Assembly: GCA_965178125.1 (NCBI GenBank)
Contig: OZ237735.1
Span: 2,108,001 to 2,172,000 of the forward strand
Length of the DNA stretch: 64,000 bases
DNA from: Bilabrum cf. latius
Taxonomy: Eukaryota; Bigyra: Bicosoecida; Bigyra; Bicosoecida
Reading direction: 5' to 3'
Positions 47,301 to 62,300 of this stretch are shown here, piece by piece. The stretch's first letter is position 1, and the number at the start of each line of letters is the position of its first letter. The translations under genes and the position numbers were made by a program. The notes under the pieces are model-generated. The model was not told the DNA's origin and made no database searches. It saw only the letters and a program-made list of their open reading frames with translations.

Positions 47301-50300
47301 TCACGATACGTCTCAGCCGCAGTACGGTGCATCTGCCCGGACTGCACAAATTCCGGAACGGAGGTACTGAGGATGCCAAGAAGCCTAGTAAGCTCACGCA
47401 GGACAGCCCTCAACCTGGCAGTAACCTGCCGAGCCGCGCGCGACTGCGCAATCTGCTTCTCCTGCTTCTCGGCATCCGATATCACCGCTCGCAAGCCGGC
47501 GGCAACCTCATCGTCGGCGTCATCTCCGTCCAAACCAGGGTTTGAAGCCGCAGACCGACTCGAACTGGCGCTCGCGGGACGGTCGCTGTCATCGTCTCCA
47601 TCCTCATCGTCGCCGCTCTTTCCCTCGGGCTCAAGCACGGCCGCATTCTCAATTATGGCAGCCTGCAGCAACTCGAGAAGGCGGGGTGCCGCTCGCGTGA
47701 GTGGCGACACTGACTCGAGCAGCCTTCCGGCGGACGCCTCGACGCCCTCTTCCTCCTGGTGTGCCCGCTCAATACCATTAAGCAGATCTTCACCGTGCCC
47801 GCCGGCTCCAAGCTCCGCAGTTGCCTTCCAGAGTGGCACTGCCGTCTCCCGTCGGCTGCGCTCGCCGCTGATGACCGACGCAAGGCGATCGGAAGCCGAC
47901 TGAATCGCAACAATGCTGGAGCGGAGCTATCCGATGGTACTATCAGGAACAATCCGTCGGACAGATGGTGTCCTGGATGCCTCCGCTTCAGCAGCAGCCT
48001 TGGCCTCGGCCTCGGCCTCGGCTCCACCATCAACGTCGTCGGCTACTTCCATGCCAACATCCACTGCAGCAGACGCGCCACCCTTGCCTGCGTCGCCCCC
48101 ACCAAGCTGGCGAGATGATGTCGAAGATGGCACGATAGCTTGACCAGCTTCCAGCTTTGTGGCTTTGCCAGTTTGCATCTCATCCACAGCGGCCTCTGTG
48201 ATGCTATCGACGCCTGGCTCCATCTGGTTCCTAGCAGCGGCAAGGGCAGTAGCAAGGTCATTCTCCGCGTTCTGAAGACGCCTGTCAAACAGGGCTCTCG
48301 CAGACAGCTCGTCCGCCACGGCACGTGCAACTGTCGCCCGGCGTTCGTCATCGTCCCGGGATGCGGCTGCAGCAACGTCTCTTTCAAAGGACGACCGGGC
48401 CAGCATTCGCTTCAGTGTTTCGGCTTCCTGCCTCAACGCCACCAGCAAGCCGGATGTGCCGCGGGCCTGCCGGCCAAAGCCCGTATCGATGGCGGACCTG
48501 TGGTGCTCCAGACGCTCTACAATCTCACGGAGAATAAGGTCATCGTCGTCCCATCGCTCCAGGTCTAACGCAGAGGCACCTTGCACGTCGCCCTGCCGTG
48601 CCACTGCCTCGGCTTCGGCTGCTGCCTTCGCAATGTCATCGTCAACGTTCGAGGTGCGGCGCGCGCCGTGCTACGTGGTTGTGGCAGCCAGCGGCGTGAC
48701 CTTTGCAGTGCGACCACCGACGGCCACCGCAGATGTATCATCATGACTCACACCTCCCTCAAGCGCGTCCACGTGCTGCCCCTTCTAATGGAGATTCACG
48801 AGCTGCATTTGTTCGCCTTCCGACCTGTAGGCAGGCTTCGGCGTGGTCAAGCTACGACTCCAAGCACGGCTCTAGAAGTAGTAGAGCGCGAGCACTGTGA
48901 GAGCAACGCATAGTGAGAAGCCCGCGAGCACTCCAATGATCAGCCGCCAGTTCACCTCAAGCAGGATGTCATCGGACCGGCGTGCGCCTACGAGAATCAT
49001 GTTGCTCTCGGTTTGAGGCACGATTGGGCCATCAGTCGGGCATTCCGAGCCTGCAGCCATCACTACGGCGATCAGGCGCTGCGAATCGCTCTCCGAACTT
49101 CGGAATACGTACGTGCCTGGCTCAGTAAAGGTAAAAGCAAACACCGACACGTTGGACGACGAGCGCATGGCCTCGTCCAATCGCCTGAACGCGCCATAAT
49201 CGAAGTTTTCGTTGGTGTTTAGCAGCGAGTCCTTGCTATACACAGGGTACGTCCCGGAGCTCACGTCGAAGAAAATGCCATCCCCCAATCTGAGACAAGA
49301 GACGGGAGCTGGCATCTCAGACGGACTGCTGAACCGAGAGCCGCTAGAAGTGACCCCGGTCAGCGGAGAAGACTGCAGCAGCCTGCCATTCGACTGCGAG
49401 TCCGACTCAAACGCAAAGTCACTCTCACGGAAGGCCCGCGACAAGTGAGCATGCGGCACACCCAGGCGTGCAGACAATCGAGACCAACCACGTTCAGCCG
49501 CACGGCGCTCAGCCTACGTAGCTGGGACGCCCACAATGGACGAATCAGCGCCGTCCAGCCACTCACCAGATGCCCAATCTTCTTCGGATGCCAATGTACC
49601 GGACAACATTTCGGTGCCCATTCCGCGGATACCATGCAGTCCGAGGGCATCAGATCCAGTCATGGAGACCCCGCCGTACAGGCGATTATTCAAACTCCGC
49701 TTCGATGCGACCCGCGCCATTTCCGCATCTCTCTCAAGCCGACTCTCAGACCCGAATCTAGCCACGTAGCCAGCAGTTGGGACATCCCGGGCTTCCAACC
49801 TGCGAGAGCTCGTAGTGATTGCATTTGCAATCGCCGTGCGAAGAGAAGGTGGCAGGCCGTACACGCCAACAAATCCGCCTCCAGTGGCGGAGTCTTGCAA
49901 GACCATGCTCTGCATGTCACACGTCCGTGCGCTAAACGTGGTCACGCTGCCATCCGCAGACTGAGCGGAAATGCCGCTGTTGCTGCCATCCTGTGCTGCC
50001 AGAGCATCGCTGGCGTCAGCTGAGGACGGATCAATGCCATCCCTAAGCAATGGCTGGCAGTTAAACGAAGAAATGAGCGGGTTCAGGATGCCATCAAGCC
50101 GAACGTAACTTGTGCTTCCATCGGGTTGCGGCACTGCGACCAGCAACGGAGATGCCGTTGATGAGAAGGAAGCGCATGCCGTCTGGTTGCCATCTGCGCA
50201 CGAAGTTGTCTGCAGCCTGCGAGCACCTTGTCGCAAGCTTTCCCTGAGCCTGCGGCTGCTGCCAGCAGTGCCTCCAACTGTGACCGCAGTGCCTCCAGTT

Positions 50301-53300
50301 GCTGGCAGCTCGATCCGGAGACTCTGCAGCTGGCAATCCAAGTCACAGACATCGGCAAGCTGAGGTACCGCGTCACAGTCGCACAAACCGGTACGAACGT
50401 CGTAGGTGCCTGTACCCGCAAATGGAGCGCACGGCCCGGCGCACGCTGTCGCATCGTCTACAGCTTGGCACTGACCATCCTCACCTCGGGCCGCGCCCTC
50501 GAAGCACTGGTCGTAGATCTGCGGCTGGCAATCTGCTGTGGAGTCTTCGTCGGATCGAGCGACGAAATCCTCGTCGAGAAACTCGTGCTGGGGAGCGCAG
50601 ATGCACTTTCCATCGGACGGCTAGAACACGCGGTTCAGACCAATGCAGTCGCATGTGCTTGATCGAGGCGGGCTGGTGGAACTCGAAGAGCATGGGATGC
50701 AGGTAGACTGCCCCAGCTCTGAGTTGTAGAAGCCAGCCCGGCACGAAGTGCAGTTAGCCAAGAAACCCTGCTGCGACAGCGCGTTGAAAGTACCGGATGG
50801 GCACGCCGCCTCTAGAACAGACCCAGTCGGGCAGTAGTGGCCTACTGGGCACGGGTAGCCACCATCCGCCTCGAGAGTTTGAGGCCGTGCAGTCTGTACG
50901 CCCGGCTCGGCACAAACGAAGCCGGGAGGACAGTCGAAACAAGTTGGACTCGACTCAAGATCCGAGTACGTACCCGCGGGACAAATCTCGCAGGCATCTT
51001 CAAGCACGACCCTGCTAGAGTTCTGTGTGGTCGGAAGCACGCGAGTGCCACGCGGGCACAGGTAGGGCCTGTCTACGCCTGGTGGGCAATACCGTGCCTC
51101 CGGGCACAGGAGCGGTGCGTCAGTCGCGTTCGGACAGAAGTAGCCACCCGGACACAATTCCGGTACCTCGGTTGTGACACCGCAGAAGAATGTTCCAGGA
51201 CACTCCAGAGGCTCCACGGAGCCAACTGGGCAGTACTCGGCCTCTGGGCACGGCAATGGCGTGATGGTCGCATTGTCGGGACACATGTATCCGCCATCGC
51301 AAGGGAAGCACTCTTGTCTGGAGCGAGCACCAGGCACGTCACGGTATGTGCCCGACAAGCACGGGACGATGCTAGCATTCTGACACCAGAAACCTTCCGG
51401 ACACAAGTGTACGTCGGTTAGATTCCCGGTGCCAGGCGAGGAACAAATGTAACCGTCCTCGCAAGGCAAGCAGTCCTCGAGGCCGTCGGCCACATCCTCT
51501 GGCTGGTACGTGTCCACCGGGCACGCAATCCTGGTGTCGTTGGCGGGGCAGTAGTACCCCTCTCCGCATGCGATCGGGACAGGATTGCCCTCGAAGCACT
51601 GGAAGCCAGGCGGGCACCCGCCGCAATCAGATTCTGTCCGGCCGAACTCGAGCGATCGCACCGTCCCAGCCGGGCAGGCAACCGGGTCAGCGGTGCCAGG
51701 GGGGCAGTACCTCCCGATGGGACACGGGCCGCTGTCGGGAAGGTTGCTGGCGTCCGGTTCGGGTGTAGGATTTCCAAGACCGCAGAAGTATCCGGCGGCG
51801 CAGTCTCCAGTGATGTTTCCGTTTGTGCAATACTTGCCGCGCGGGCATGGTGTACACTAGTCGGCGCCCTGGAGATTGATTTCCGCCCCGTAGAATCCGT
51901 CGGGACACGGCTCGCCGGTGATCGAGCCATTGACACAAAAATGCAAGATGGGGCAGTCTTCCGGAAGGACGTTGCCACCGGGGCAAGTGCGTCCGGCAGG
52001 GCACTCGAGGCACTCATCCAGTCCCCCGATTGGGTTGTACGTGCTCGGCGGGCAGCCCGCCTCCCTAGTTGTGCCAGCATCACACTCGAAGCCAAGAGGG
52101 CACAAGTACCCGCCCGACTCGTTGTAGGCCTGGGCTGCACCGGGGCTCACGCCGCCAGAGCGCGGCCGCGGCGTTGATGACCCGCCAGTGCACACGTAAC
52201 CGGCGTCGCAGATGCCACCCGTCACATTGTCTGTCGGCGTCACTGTAACGGCCCCACGTCCACACCAGTGCCCAGGGGCGCACTCCTCGTCGGGCTTCTC
52301 TAGCCCCGTCGCGGTGCAAGCGCTGCCCGGAGTGCACGGGGTGCATTGTGCATCTGTCCACAGGCCTGTGCGGTTGTTGAATGTGCCTACAGGGCACAGG
52401 AAATCCCTGGGTCCACTCGTTCCGGTAGGGCAGTAGGAACCCTCTGGGCACACGATCGGCTCCGTCAGCGCTGGTGGCACCGAGCTACCGGCACCAGATG
52501 TGGGGCAGTAGTATCCTCGAGGGCATGCCTCGCACTCGATGGTGCCATTGTCAGGCGCCCAGAAACCAGGATCGCACGGCGCCGGGACGACGGTTCCGTT
52601 TCCGCACTTGTGGCCGTTAATACACGGCAATGTAGACGTTGCGTCCCCGCCAGGGCAATAGAAGCCAGCCACGCACTGAACCACGGGGACCTGAGTGGCG
52701 GAGTCTGGGCAAGTGAACCCGGGCGAACACGGCTGGCAGTCGCTGAGCTGGGTGTGGTTCCCCGACGGTGAGAATGTACCTGGTGGGCAAGGAGCTGGGT
52801 CTGAGGTACCGTTACCACAGTAGTGGGCAGCCGGACACCGGCCACCTCGCTCCAACTCGCTTACGGGAGCTGGGACCTTGGACCCAGACAGGCAGAAGTG
52901 GCCCGCGGAGCACACATCAGTCGGTTCTGTGATTGCCTCCTGCGCGCAAAAAGATCCCGGAGTGCATTGCTGGCACTCGTCCGCCTGCTGCAGCCTGGAT
53001 CGGTTCGAAAATGTTCCGATGGGGCATGGGTTCACCGTGAAATTCGAAGTGCCGGCCGGGCAGAAATACCCAGGCGGGCAATCGATCGGAAGCACCGACT
53101 CCCTTGGGCAGTACGATCGAGCGGGACACTCCTTGCACTGGGATTGCTGGTGCTCATCGTTGTACGTGCCAGCTTCGCAAGGCCGCGGGTCCGAGTCGCC
53201 ACCCGGGCAGAATGTTCCGTTGGGACACACGAGCTCTGCGCTTCGCGTACCGACCGGGCAGAAGAAACCTGGAGGACACGGCGGCCCAGTGGCGTTGAGC

Positions 53301-56300
53301 CCAGACGCAGGGCACGTGAAACCGGGGATGCAAGGCTCGCAGTCTGAGACGTTGTGGTTTCCAAACGCTCCGGTGAATGTACCAGTGGGACAACGCACGG
53401 GTGCAGGGGACCGCTCAGGGCAGTAGTGTCCAGGCGGACACACGTCGCCTTCGAACGGAAGGTTCTGAAGCAGGTCATTTGCCTGTGCCTGCGCAGCAAT
53501 CGTGAGCGCGGGCCCGTACCCGGCTGCCTCACACACAGCGTCTCCTGCCACGATCCCTACGTATCCATCCGAGAAGCCTTCAGCAGGTGCCTCGTTCGAA
53601 CTGCCACCGAGGCAGTAGTGGCCAGCCATGCACGGTCCCTCCGGAGCGGTGAGGCCAACAGAGAAACAGTAGTCGCCCGGCAAGCACAGATCGCACTCGT
53701 CTGCAGTAGCTAATCCGCTCTGGTTACTGAAGGTGCCATTCGGGCAGGGAAACTCGTACGGAAGCTCCGTCGCGGCTGGACAGTAGTGACCGGGTGGGCA
53801 CTCGAGAGGAACAACAGTGGTATTTGGGCAGTAGCTTCGCTCAGGGCAAGTTTCACAAGAGCCTTGTCCGGTGAAGTTCTGGTACGTGCCCGGCACACAC
53901 GGGGTCGGCTCCGCGTTGCCTCCAGGGCACGAGTGTCCCCTGAAGCACTCCAACACACTCTGGCTTGATCCAACCGGGCAGTAGAACCCTTCAGCGCAGG
54001 GTTCAGTTGCGTTCGTCTGGGCAGCGTCGGGGCACACAAGGCCCGCGGGGCACAGCTGGCAGGTGGACTCATTGAAGGCTCCAAGCGTGTAGGAAAAGCT
54101 GCCCTCAGGGCAAGGCACCGGATCAATGCTGCCAACGCCGCAGTAGTGGCCGCGAGGACAGACATCGCCAATGAGACCGTTCCTATTCGTCTAACCCGAC
54201 GGCGCAGGCGTGAAGCTGCCTTGCCTACAATAGTAGCCTTCCTGGCAGAATCCGTCGGGCAGACCGTCGTCACTGGCACAATACTGCCCGCCCTCACACG
54301 GTCGCGCCTCGCTGGATCCTGCGGGACAGAACTCCCCGAGGGCGCACTTTCCGCCAAAGGATGAGTTGGATGGTGGTGTAGGGGTGTTGGCACCGCCAGT
54401 GCAGAACCAGCCCGCCCTGCAGTCTCCGTCCGGATTGACGTTAGCCTCACCGGCACAGTATTGCCCGGGCAGGCAGGACACGCAAGCGTTTACGCTACTC
54501 CGCTGAGTAAGGTTGTTGAAGGTTCCCATGGGGCAAGGGAACTCTGTCTCAAAACGAGTGCCGTCGGGACAGTAATATCCCACCGGGCACGGCCTTACTG
54601 TGAAGTTCGCTTGGCCCTGCCTGCAAGCGAATCCTGCCGGGCACACGAGACACGCGCCTTCGTCCTGTTCGAAGAATGGCTGATACGTTCCTGCTGGACA
54701 CTCCCCTGGCTCGATGGTGCCGTTACCACACACAGTCCCCGGCGGGCACCGGTCTCCACCAATGAGGATGGTACTATTCGTGTCTGGGTCGATCGCAGAG
54801 GAAATCCCTTCGGCTGGTCGCGGAGAAGATACCCCACGCCGGCAGAAAAACCCGGGCGCACAGTCACCGGTTGGAGAGGATAGCCCTGATGACCCGCAAT
54901 ACCGGCCTTCGAGGCATAGCTCGCAAGTGGACGCGTCCACTGCTTGTTCGGCATCAGAGAATGTGCCCGAGGGGCACGGGCGTTCCGTGGGAGATCCAGC
55001 GGGGCAGTATGTACCTGTGGAGCACGGCCGGCTGTCCGGAACGCCAAGCGGGCCTCTCCCAAATTGGCTTGTAGATCCTGACGGGCAGAAAAACCCGGCT
55101 GTGCAGTTTCCCTGGGGGCTGGTCAGCCCTGGCAAACCGCAGAACTGCCCGGCCGGGCAGTCTAGGCAATCCGCTTCCTCATCGTACCCTTCTGCTGGAC
55201 CGTAGGTAGCAATGGGACACTGCGGTGGGTTCATGCCCTACCCTGCTTCGCAGTAAAGCCCGGCCGGACAAACCAGCGGCTAAACAATTCCTAGACCTGG
55301 GCAGTAATAGCCCGCAGGGCACTGCGTGCACTGCTCCAGCTAAGTCAAGTTCGCATACGTCCCGTCCGTGCACAGCTGGGGCGCAAACGATCCCTCTGGA
55401 CAGAAGTTTCCCACCGGGCACGGCCCATTCACGAGGGGCTCTGGGTCATCGAAAGGAGTTGCCGAGTCGGAGCCGCCTCCGCAAAAGAACCCAGCCTCGC
55501 ACTTGCCTACTGAATCCACCAATGCAGTGCCGTTGCAATGCTCTCCGGGCAAGCAGTCCAAACAATCACTCAGAGTCTCCCTGCTTTCGAACGGCTGGTA
55601 CGTGCCCGGCGGGCACTCCAACGGATCGTGAGTTTGCGGCGGACAGTAGTACCCAGGCGGGCAGCGATTGCCATATGTTTCTGATACCGGGTCGGATAGA
55701 ACCGCCCCTAGAATGCAGAAATGGCCGGCCTCGCAATCACCTGTAGGTGCAGTGAGACCCGAAGTCAGGCAGAACTCGCCGGGGCGGCAAGACTAGCATG
55801 CAGTGACGTTCGTTGTTCCCTAGCTTGGGTTGAACGTACCTGGGTCGCACTGCCTAAAGAGCACGGAACCCTCCTCACAATATGATCCAGACGGGCAGAT
55901 GACAGGCGTAACCTGCGACTGCTCTTCGCAATAGAACCCTGCTGGGCATGGAAAGCATGCGCCCTGGCCTCGGATGTCGTTGTAGGTGCCTGGGCGACAT
56001 GGCAGCGGCGCACTCTACCCCTCCGTGGTGTACGTTCCATTTGGAGCCTCAAACTGCTCTGGAGTAGAGGCGCCACCAGTGCAGTAGTATCCCGGGTTGC
56101 ATGGTCCCGAGGGACCAGGCAGTGAGGTGCCGCCGCAGTAGAAGCCGGGAGGGCATTGCTGGCAATCCCGCTCCGTCGCTTGCCCGGTCACGTTCAGGAA
56201 GGACCCAAGGGGGCATGGCTGGGGCTCAAAGCTGCCCTTGGGGCAATACCCGCCGGCAGGGCAGATATCGCCGTACTCTGGAGTGAGCGGCCCATACCCT

Positions 56301-59300
56301 GAGACTGAGTCAAACCACCCGGGAGGACCCGGGAAGGAGGGCTGCGCAGTCGGCGAGCCTTCCACACAAAAGAACCCCGGATCGCACTCGCCTCTTGGCC
56401 ACGTCAGGCCGGTCTCATCGCAGTACATGCCTGGAAGGCAAAGTCTACAGTCCTCTATCTTTGTGGCAAGACTGACGTTGCCGAATCGTCCAAGAGGGCA
56501 GGGTTCGGGAAACTCAGTGCTGTTGCCACAATATGACCCTCGAGGGCAGTCAAGCGGCTCATTGGTTGCCTCGGGGCAGTAAAATCCATCGGGACACACA
56601 AGACAGTCGTCTTGCGACCGAGCCCCAGTGAAGTTGGCAAACGTGCCTCCCGCGCAAAAGTCCTGGTCCTCCCGCGACGACCCCGGCAAACAGAAATGCC
56701 CCTCCAAACAGGGACCAGACGCGTCTGATGCGCCTTCTAGACAATATGACCCGGCAGGGCAAATAGAGCATGCAGCCATGCCTGTGATCGGCGCGTGAGT
56801 GCCGGGCGGACAGGCGATCTGCCTCGCCGTAGCCTCGGGACATTCGAATCCTCGGGAGCAATTGTTGCTAGCTTCCGTGGGCAGGCTGTCCTACCCTGTC
56901 GGACAGAAAAGGCCAGCAGGGCATCGCTTGCTTGCTCCCATGACTGCGTACGACGTGTTCGCCTGATCGCAGTAGTGACCCGCGAGGCAGGGCTCGCAGA
57001 ACTCCTGACCCGGGCGACTGTACCTGCCGACGCCGCACGGCTCAGGGATTGAGGTGCCATTGATGTCGTTGCACTCAAATCCGCCGGGGCAGACAAGACA
57101 GTACGGGAACTCATCAGGGCGCTCGGACGGCCGGGATGCGCCCTCTGTCTCCTCCACGTCAGTGTACGTGCCAGGTGCGCATGGCTCTGGAGCAGCTGAC
57201 CCAACTTCGCAGAACGAGCCCGTGGGGCATGACAAGCACTCATCCTGAGACCGCAAGCCAGTACGGTTGCCGTAGGTGCCAGCCCGACACGGAAACTCAT
57301 CGGCTCGAGTTGTGTTCAGCGGACAGTAGAAGCCCTGAGGACATACGTCTGTCACGTTCGACTGTCCACCCGTGCAGTAGCTTCCTGCAGGGCACGCGGA
57401 ACACTCGTCTTGCGATGCAAGATTGTTGAATGGGGTGAATGTGCCGGGCTAGCACTGGTTGTCCTGCGGGTGCTTGGTTCCGAAAGGACAGTAGTGGCCC
57501 AAAGCACACTCTTCTGGGGGGTTCGAATTCCCACCCACACCGAAGCCACAAGCAAAACCCTCGGGGCAGATGGAGCAGTTTGCTGCAGATTCCAGGAATG
57601 TCTAATCCGTGAATCGGCCCGGCGGACACGGGTGCTCGCTCGAGTACGCCGAGCCAGGCGGACAGTAGTGCCCCACATCGCACGCACCGTTTGGCAGGTC
57701 GAGACCGGTAGTGTTGCACACCGATCCTGCGATGCAGTCCCGACAAGCCTCAGCGTCAGCCGATCCCTCTACGGGGTTGTACTTGCCTACAGGACACAGG
57801 ATTGCAATGGTCGCACCGGCCTCGCAGTACGTTCCGTTCGGGCAAGTTGTGCACTCATCCGGGTTGCCAAGGCCCTCTGTAGCCCCGTACGTTCCGCTAG
57901 GGCAGGACACGGCAGTATCAGTCCCATTCTCACAAGCGGAGCCGCGAGGACACAATTGAGAAAAGCCATCTACCCAACCATCTGATGGGCACACGAAGCC
58001 GCGCGGGCACGGTATGCAGCTGGCGAAGGATACCTAACCATCCAGCGGCTGGTAGTACCCTGCTGGGCAGGGGTAGTCGTTCGCTGAACCGGTTCCGGCC
58101 GGACAGTAGTGGCCAGCGGGACAAGTTTCCCGACTGACCTATCCTGTGCAGTACTCGCCTGGGGGGCACTCCTGACATGCATCCTGTTCGTCGCGGCCAC
58201 CCGTCCGGTTGCCATACGTGCCTGCGGGGCACATCACTGGAGATGCATCCAAGGTTGGCTCGAACCAGAAGCCAGGCCCCACCTCCGAACCCACAGGTGA
58301 CGGTTCGGATGATCCAGCGGGGCAGTAGTACCCAGGTGCACACGGATCGCAAGCTGTGCTGCCATTGCCCGCGAATCTACCTGCAACGCACTGCGTGGCA
58401 CCAGTGGCCGTGCACGAGCTCCCGCGGGGACACAGCAAGCACTCAGTCTGGCCAGCACTGTCTTGGTAGAAGCCGGGCTCGCACGGGATCTGGTCCATAC
58501 TGGGGTCAGGGCACTGATGCCCTGCCTGACAGTTTGTGCACGTGGACTGTCCACCGGTTGAAAACCTGCCAGTGGGACACGGTGTTCCAACTGCATCCAG
58601 GACTGGACACTCGAAACCAGCCGGGCACGGCGTGCACGACGTCTGGTTGCCCAGAGAGTACGTCCCGGATGCGCATGCCTGTGGAGTCTCGTCGGGCTGG
58701 CCAACCATGCTATTCGTGTACCGCAAAGGGCAGGCCGAGCCAGCCGGGCACTCAGTGCACGACGTTGCGCCGCCAGTGTCCGCTGTGTAAGTGCCCGCTG
58801 GACAAGGAAGCACCTAGCTGCTGTTCGTGTACGGGCAGTAAGATCCACGCGGGCATCGCTGGCAGGTCCGTGAGTTGACTTCGCTGTAGAATCCCGGCAG
58901 GCATGCCTCGGGATGTGTCACACTGGTTGACGTGCACTGAAACCCAGCCGGGCAATCGTTGCACATGGTGCTACCAGCCGGGGCATACTGGCCTGGGCTA
59001 CATTCAATTTCCAAGGCCACATCCGTGTGTGGGCAGGCATACCCTGACGGGCAGGTAGTGCAGCTAGTCTGTCTACCCTCCGAGTATGATCCTGGATCGC
59101 AGATGGTGATTGCTGACGACGATGTGGACGGACATGCGGCCCCTGGGGGACACTCGGTGCAATTTGCAGACCCAGCCTCAGCATACGTACCAGGCGGGCA
59201 CACTACCGGGGCGGCTGCCGGATTCTCGCACGAGCTCCCAGCTGGGCACGTCACGCAGGCAGTCCGTGGGAGGGTCGTCGAATATGTCCCTGGAATGCAA

Positions 59301-62300
59301 GGAATGGGTGGCTCTGTAGCTGACGGGCATGCGAATCCGGGATCGCACAGCACGCACTGCCCAAAGGTGAAGGCCTCCGCGTAGTACCCGCTGGGACAAG
59401 GAACGGGTGCAGAAAAGCGATCTGGGCAATACGAGCCGGCCGGGCATGGAAGACACTGTGTCTGATTGCCAACGCTGTACGTCCCGTCGGCACAAGGCGC
59501 CGGGCTCCCTGCTGGATCCGGACACTGCGCGCCCTGCGGGCACGGGAGACAGCCAACGTGTGGATCTACAGCCGTAAAGTTGCCATCAAAGGGCTCTTGA
59601 CCAGTGGAGTACAGTCCCGGCGGGCATCCTATCGCAGAGACCGCCGGGTTCGTGCACTGCGAACCAGCCGGACAGGGCGTGCACTCTGCGGAGCCCTCGA
59701 GTGCTGTGTAACCAGCCGGGCATGGCTCGGGCGCGGCAGCGCCGCCCAGAGGACAGCGGGACCCAGCCGGACAGAGCGGACAAGACACTCGCGACGCATC
59801 TAGAGCGGCAGAAGTGCCAGCTGGGCATAGCTAGGGCCCAAGCTCCGGGTCCGAGCACTGGAAGCCAGCCGGGCACGAAACGCACGACTCCCTGGATGCC
59901 GACGATGCAGATCCTGCAGGGCACACGGTGCACGCTTCAACTCCTTGCGCAGAAGCGTACCCTAGACCGCATCGAACAGGGTTTGCTTCAACGTTTAGGC
60001 ACGAATAGCCGGCAGGGCATGGGGCACAGGTACCGCGTCCAGTGTCGTTCTGGAACGTGCCCAACGCGCAAGGCTCGCAGTTGCCAAGCCCCTCGGTCGA
60101 GAACGTGCCGGCTTCGCAAGGCGTTGGCTCAAGACCAGGGTTCTAGCAGCTGTGCCCCGAGGGGCAGGGCTGGCATGTACCCGAGCCAGTGGAGTTCGTG
60201 TATGTGCCCGGCGGGCACGTAGTGCAGAATGCCTGCCCCCTAAGGCTGAACGTGCCGGTGGCACACTCCATCGGGGAATCCCCAGGAAGAGTGCACTGGT
60301 AGCCGTCGGGGCACGGTACGCAGAAGCCTTGGCCCTCTAGTGCGTATGTACCATTGCCACACAGCTCCGGGGACGCCTCGGCTGCGAGGCAGGAGAATCC
60401 GGCAGGGCATGGCTCACAGCTTGTCCTGCCATCGGTTGGTGTAAACGATCCTGGAGTACACCGCTACGGTGTAGAGCTGGGGTTGGGGCAAGCAAAACCC
60501 AATGGGCACCGTTCGCAGACGGCAGACCCCGTCACGTTCGTGTAGTATCCGGTGGGGCAGGTTTCACACGTGCCATTACCGATTGAGCTGAAGGTGCCGG
60601 TGGGGCAACGCTCTGGCGTTGCAGCAACATCGCAGCTAAACCCGGCAGGGCACAGCTAGCAGCGCGCCGTGCCTGGAATCGCAGAATATGTGCCCTAGGA
60701 ACAAGGCAAGCATTGCGTGTCTGAGGAGGCGTTGTACTCAGGCTGTTCTGTTCCTGCAGGACAGTCGATGGGCGGGTCGCATCCACCAAGCGAGTAAGTC
60801 CCTGGCGCAGCCGGGACACAGATGTCTGTGCCGTTGCAGGCGACACTTGTCTCCCCAGCTGGACAATTCCGGCGGCAAGCGTTGTCGTTATCAAAGATAG
60901 TTACCGTCTGCACTGAGCCAGGCGTGAACGGTGCTGCGGCACTGTTGGCGTAGGCAGGATCTGTGCTCGTAACTGTAAGACTGACGCTTGCCGTGTAGGA
61001 CGAGCCCCTGTCAATATCATCATCGCGTGTGATGATGTCAACTTTCTGCGGTACGTTCCAGTCACCGTTCGTGAATGTTAGCGTGGAAGCACTGAGATTC
61101 AGGAGGCCAGGTGACGCAGTGGAAACCCCAATGAAGACGTCAGCCTGCGGCACTGATTGCAGGACGACAGTGAAGGTGCCGTTCCCGCCCTCCTCGGCAA
61201 AGATAGGCAGTCCATCGAGCAATACCCCAGACTGCTCATTGTCGTAGATCCTGAGGGTAACCGAGTTGGCTGGCAGGTAGTTCACGGTAGCGTCGTCGTA
61301 GTTCGTGTCGGTGGAAGTCGCCTCGATTGTAAGCGTAACCGTGTGCACAGCGCTTTCGACAATATCGTCATCAGTTGCCGTGACAACGACCGTTTGCGGC
61401 ATGTTCCAATTCGCTGACGTAAACTGCAGGGACGCTGGGCTTGCCGATGCCTGCGAGCCATCGCTGACGGTCACTGTGACATCCACAGGGTTGCGTGGCT
61501 CGCTTGGAATGCTGACGGTAAAGCTTGCAGAATCGCCTTCGACTGCGGCGATCAGCTGGGTCGAAAGCTGAATGTAAGCCTCCTCGTCGTCGAACACGAA
61601 AACCTATACAGAAGCTGACGGTAAGAAGAGCGCTGCAGCAGCGGTGCTCCCCAGCGACGTGCTATCAAAGGCAGGGTCCGCGGATTGCGCTGCGTGTAGC
61701 ACCGGTTCAGACAGGACGGCATCAAGCAGGTCATCGTCGAGAGCCGTGACGGTGAAGAATTGGGCAACGTTCCAATCACCAGATGTGAAGGTCAGGTCAG
61801 CAGGCAGCACAGTCACTTCTCCCGTGAGCTGGCCGGGAAGCGTCACGTTGACCACAACGTTATCAGTTGGGATGCTGCCGAGCACGACCGAGTACTGCTT
61901 GGCAACCCCTCCTTCTGCAACTGCAACCGTCTAGGCACCCAAGAAAATGCTGGCTGCTTCCACCTCAAACACTCTCACTGTGACGGTGCTCTACGGCGCA
62001 AATACAGCGTTGGCGGTGCTATTGTACCCTGGGTCTGCAGACTCAGAGGAGTGCGAAATCGCGTAAGTCTCCTGGCCCTCTACCACGCCATCCGTGATGG
62101 CCTGCACCTGGATCGTCCTGACTGAATTCCAAGCGATGCTGGCGTCCGCGCCGACGTCGACGGTGGGGTCAAACACGAGGATCCTGGGCGAGACGTACAG
62201 ATCATCGAGCGTTGCCAGCGACGTGTCTAGCGTCACAGTCACTGTGCTGGTTGGCCTGGAGTCCAGTTGCACAGTATACGTCGCATTCGAAGCGCCCTCC

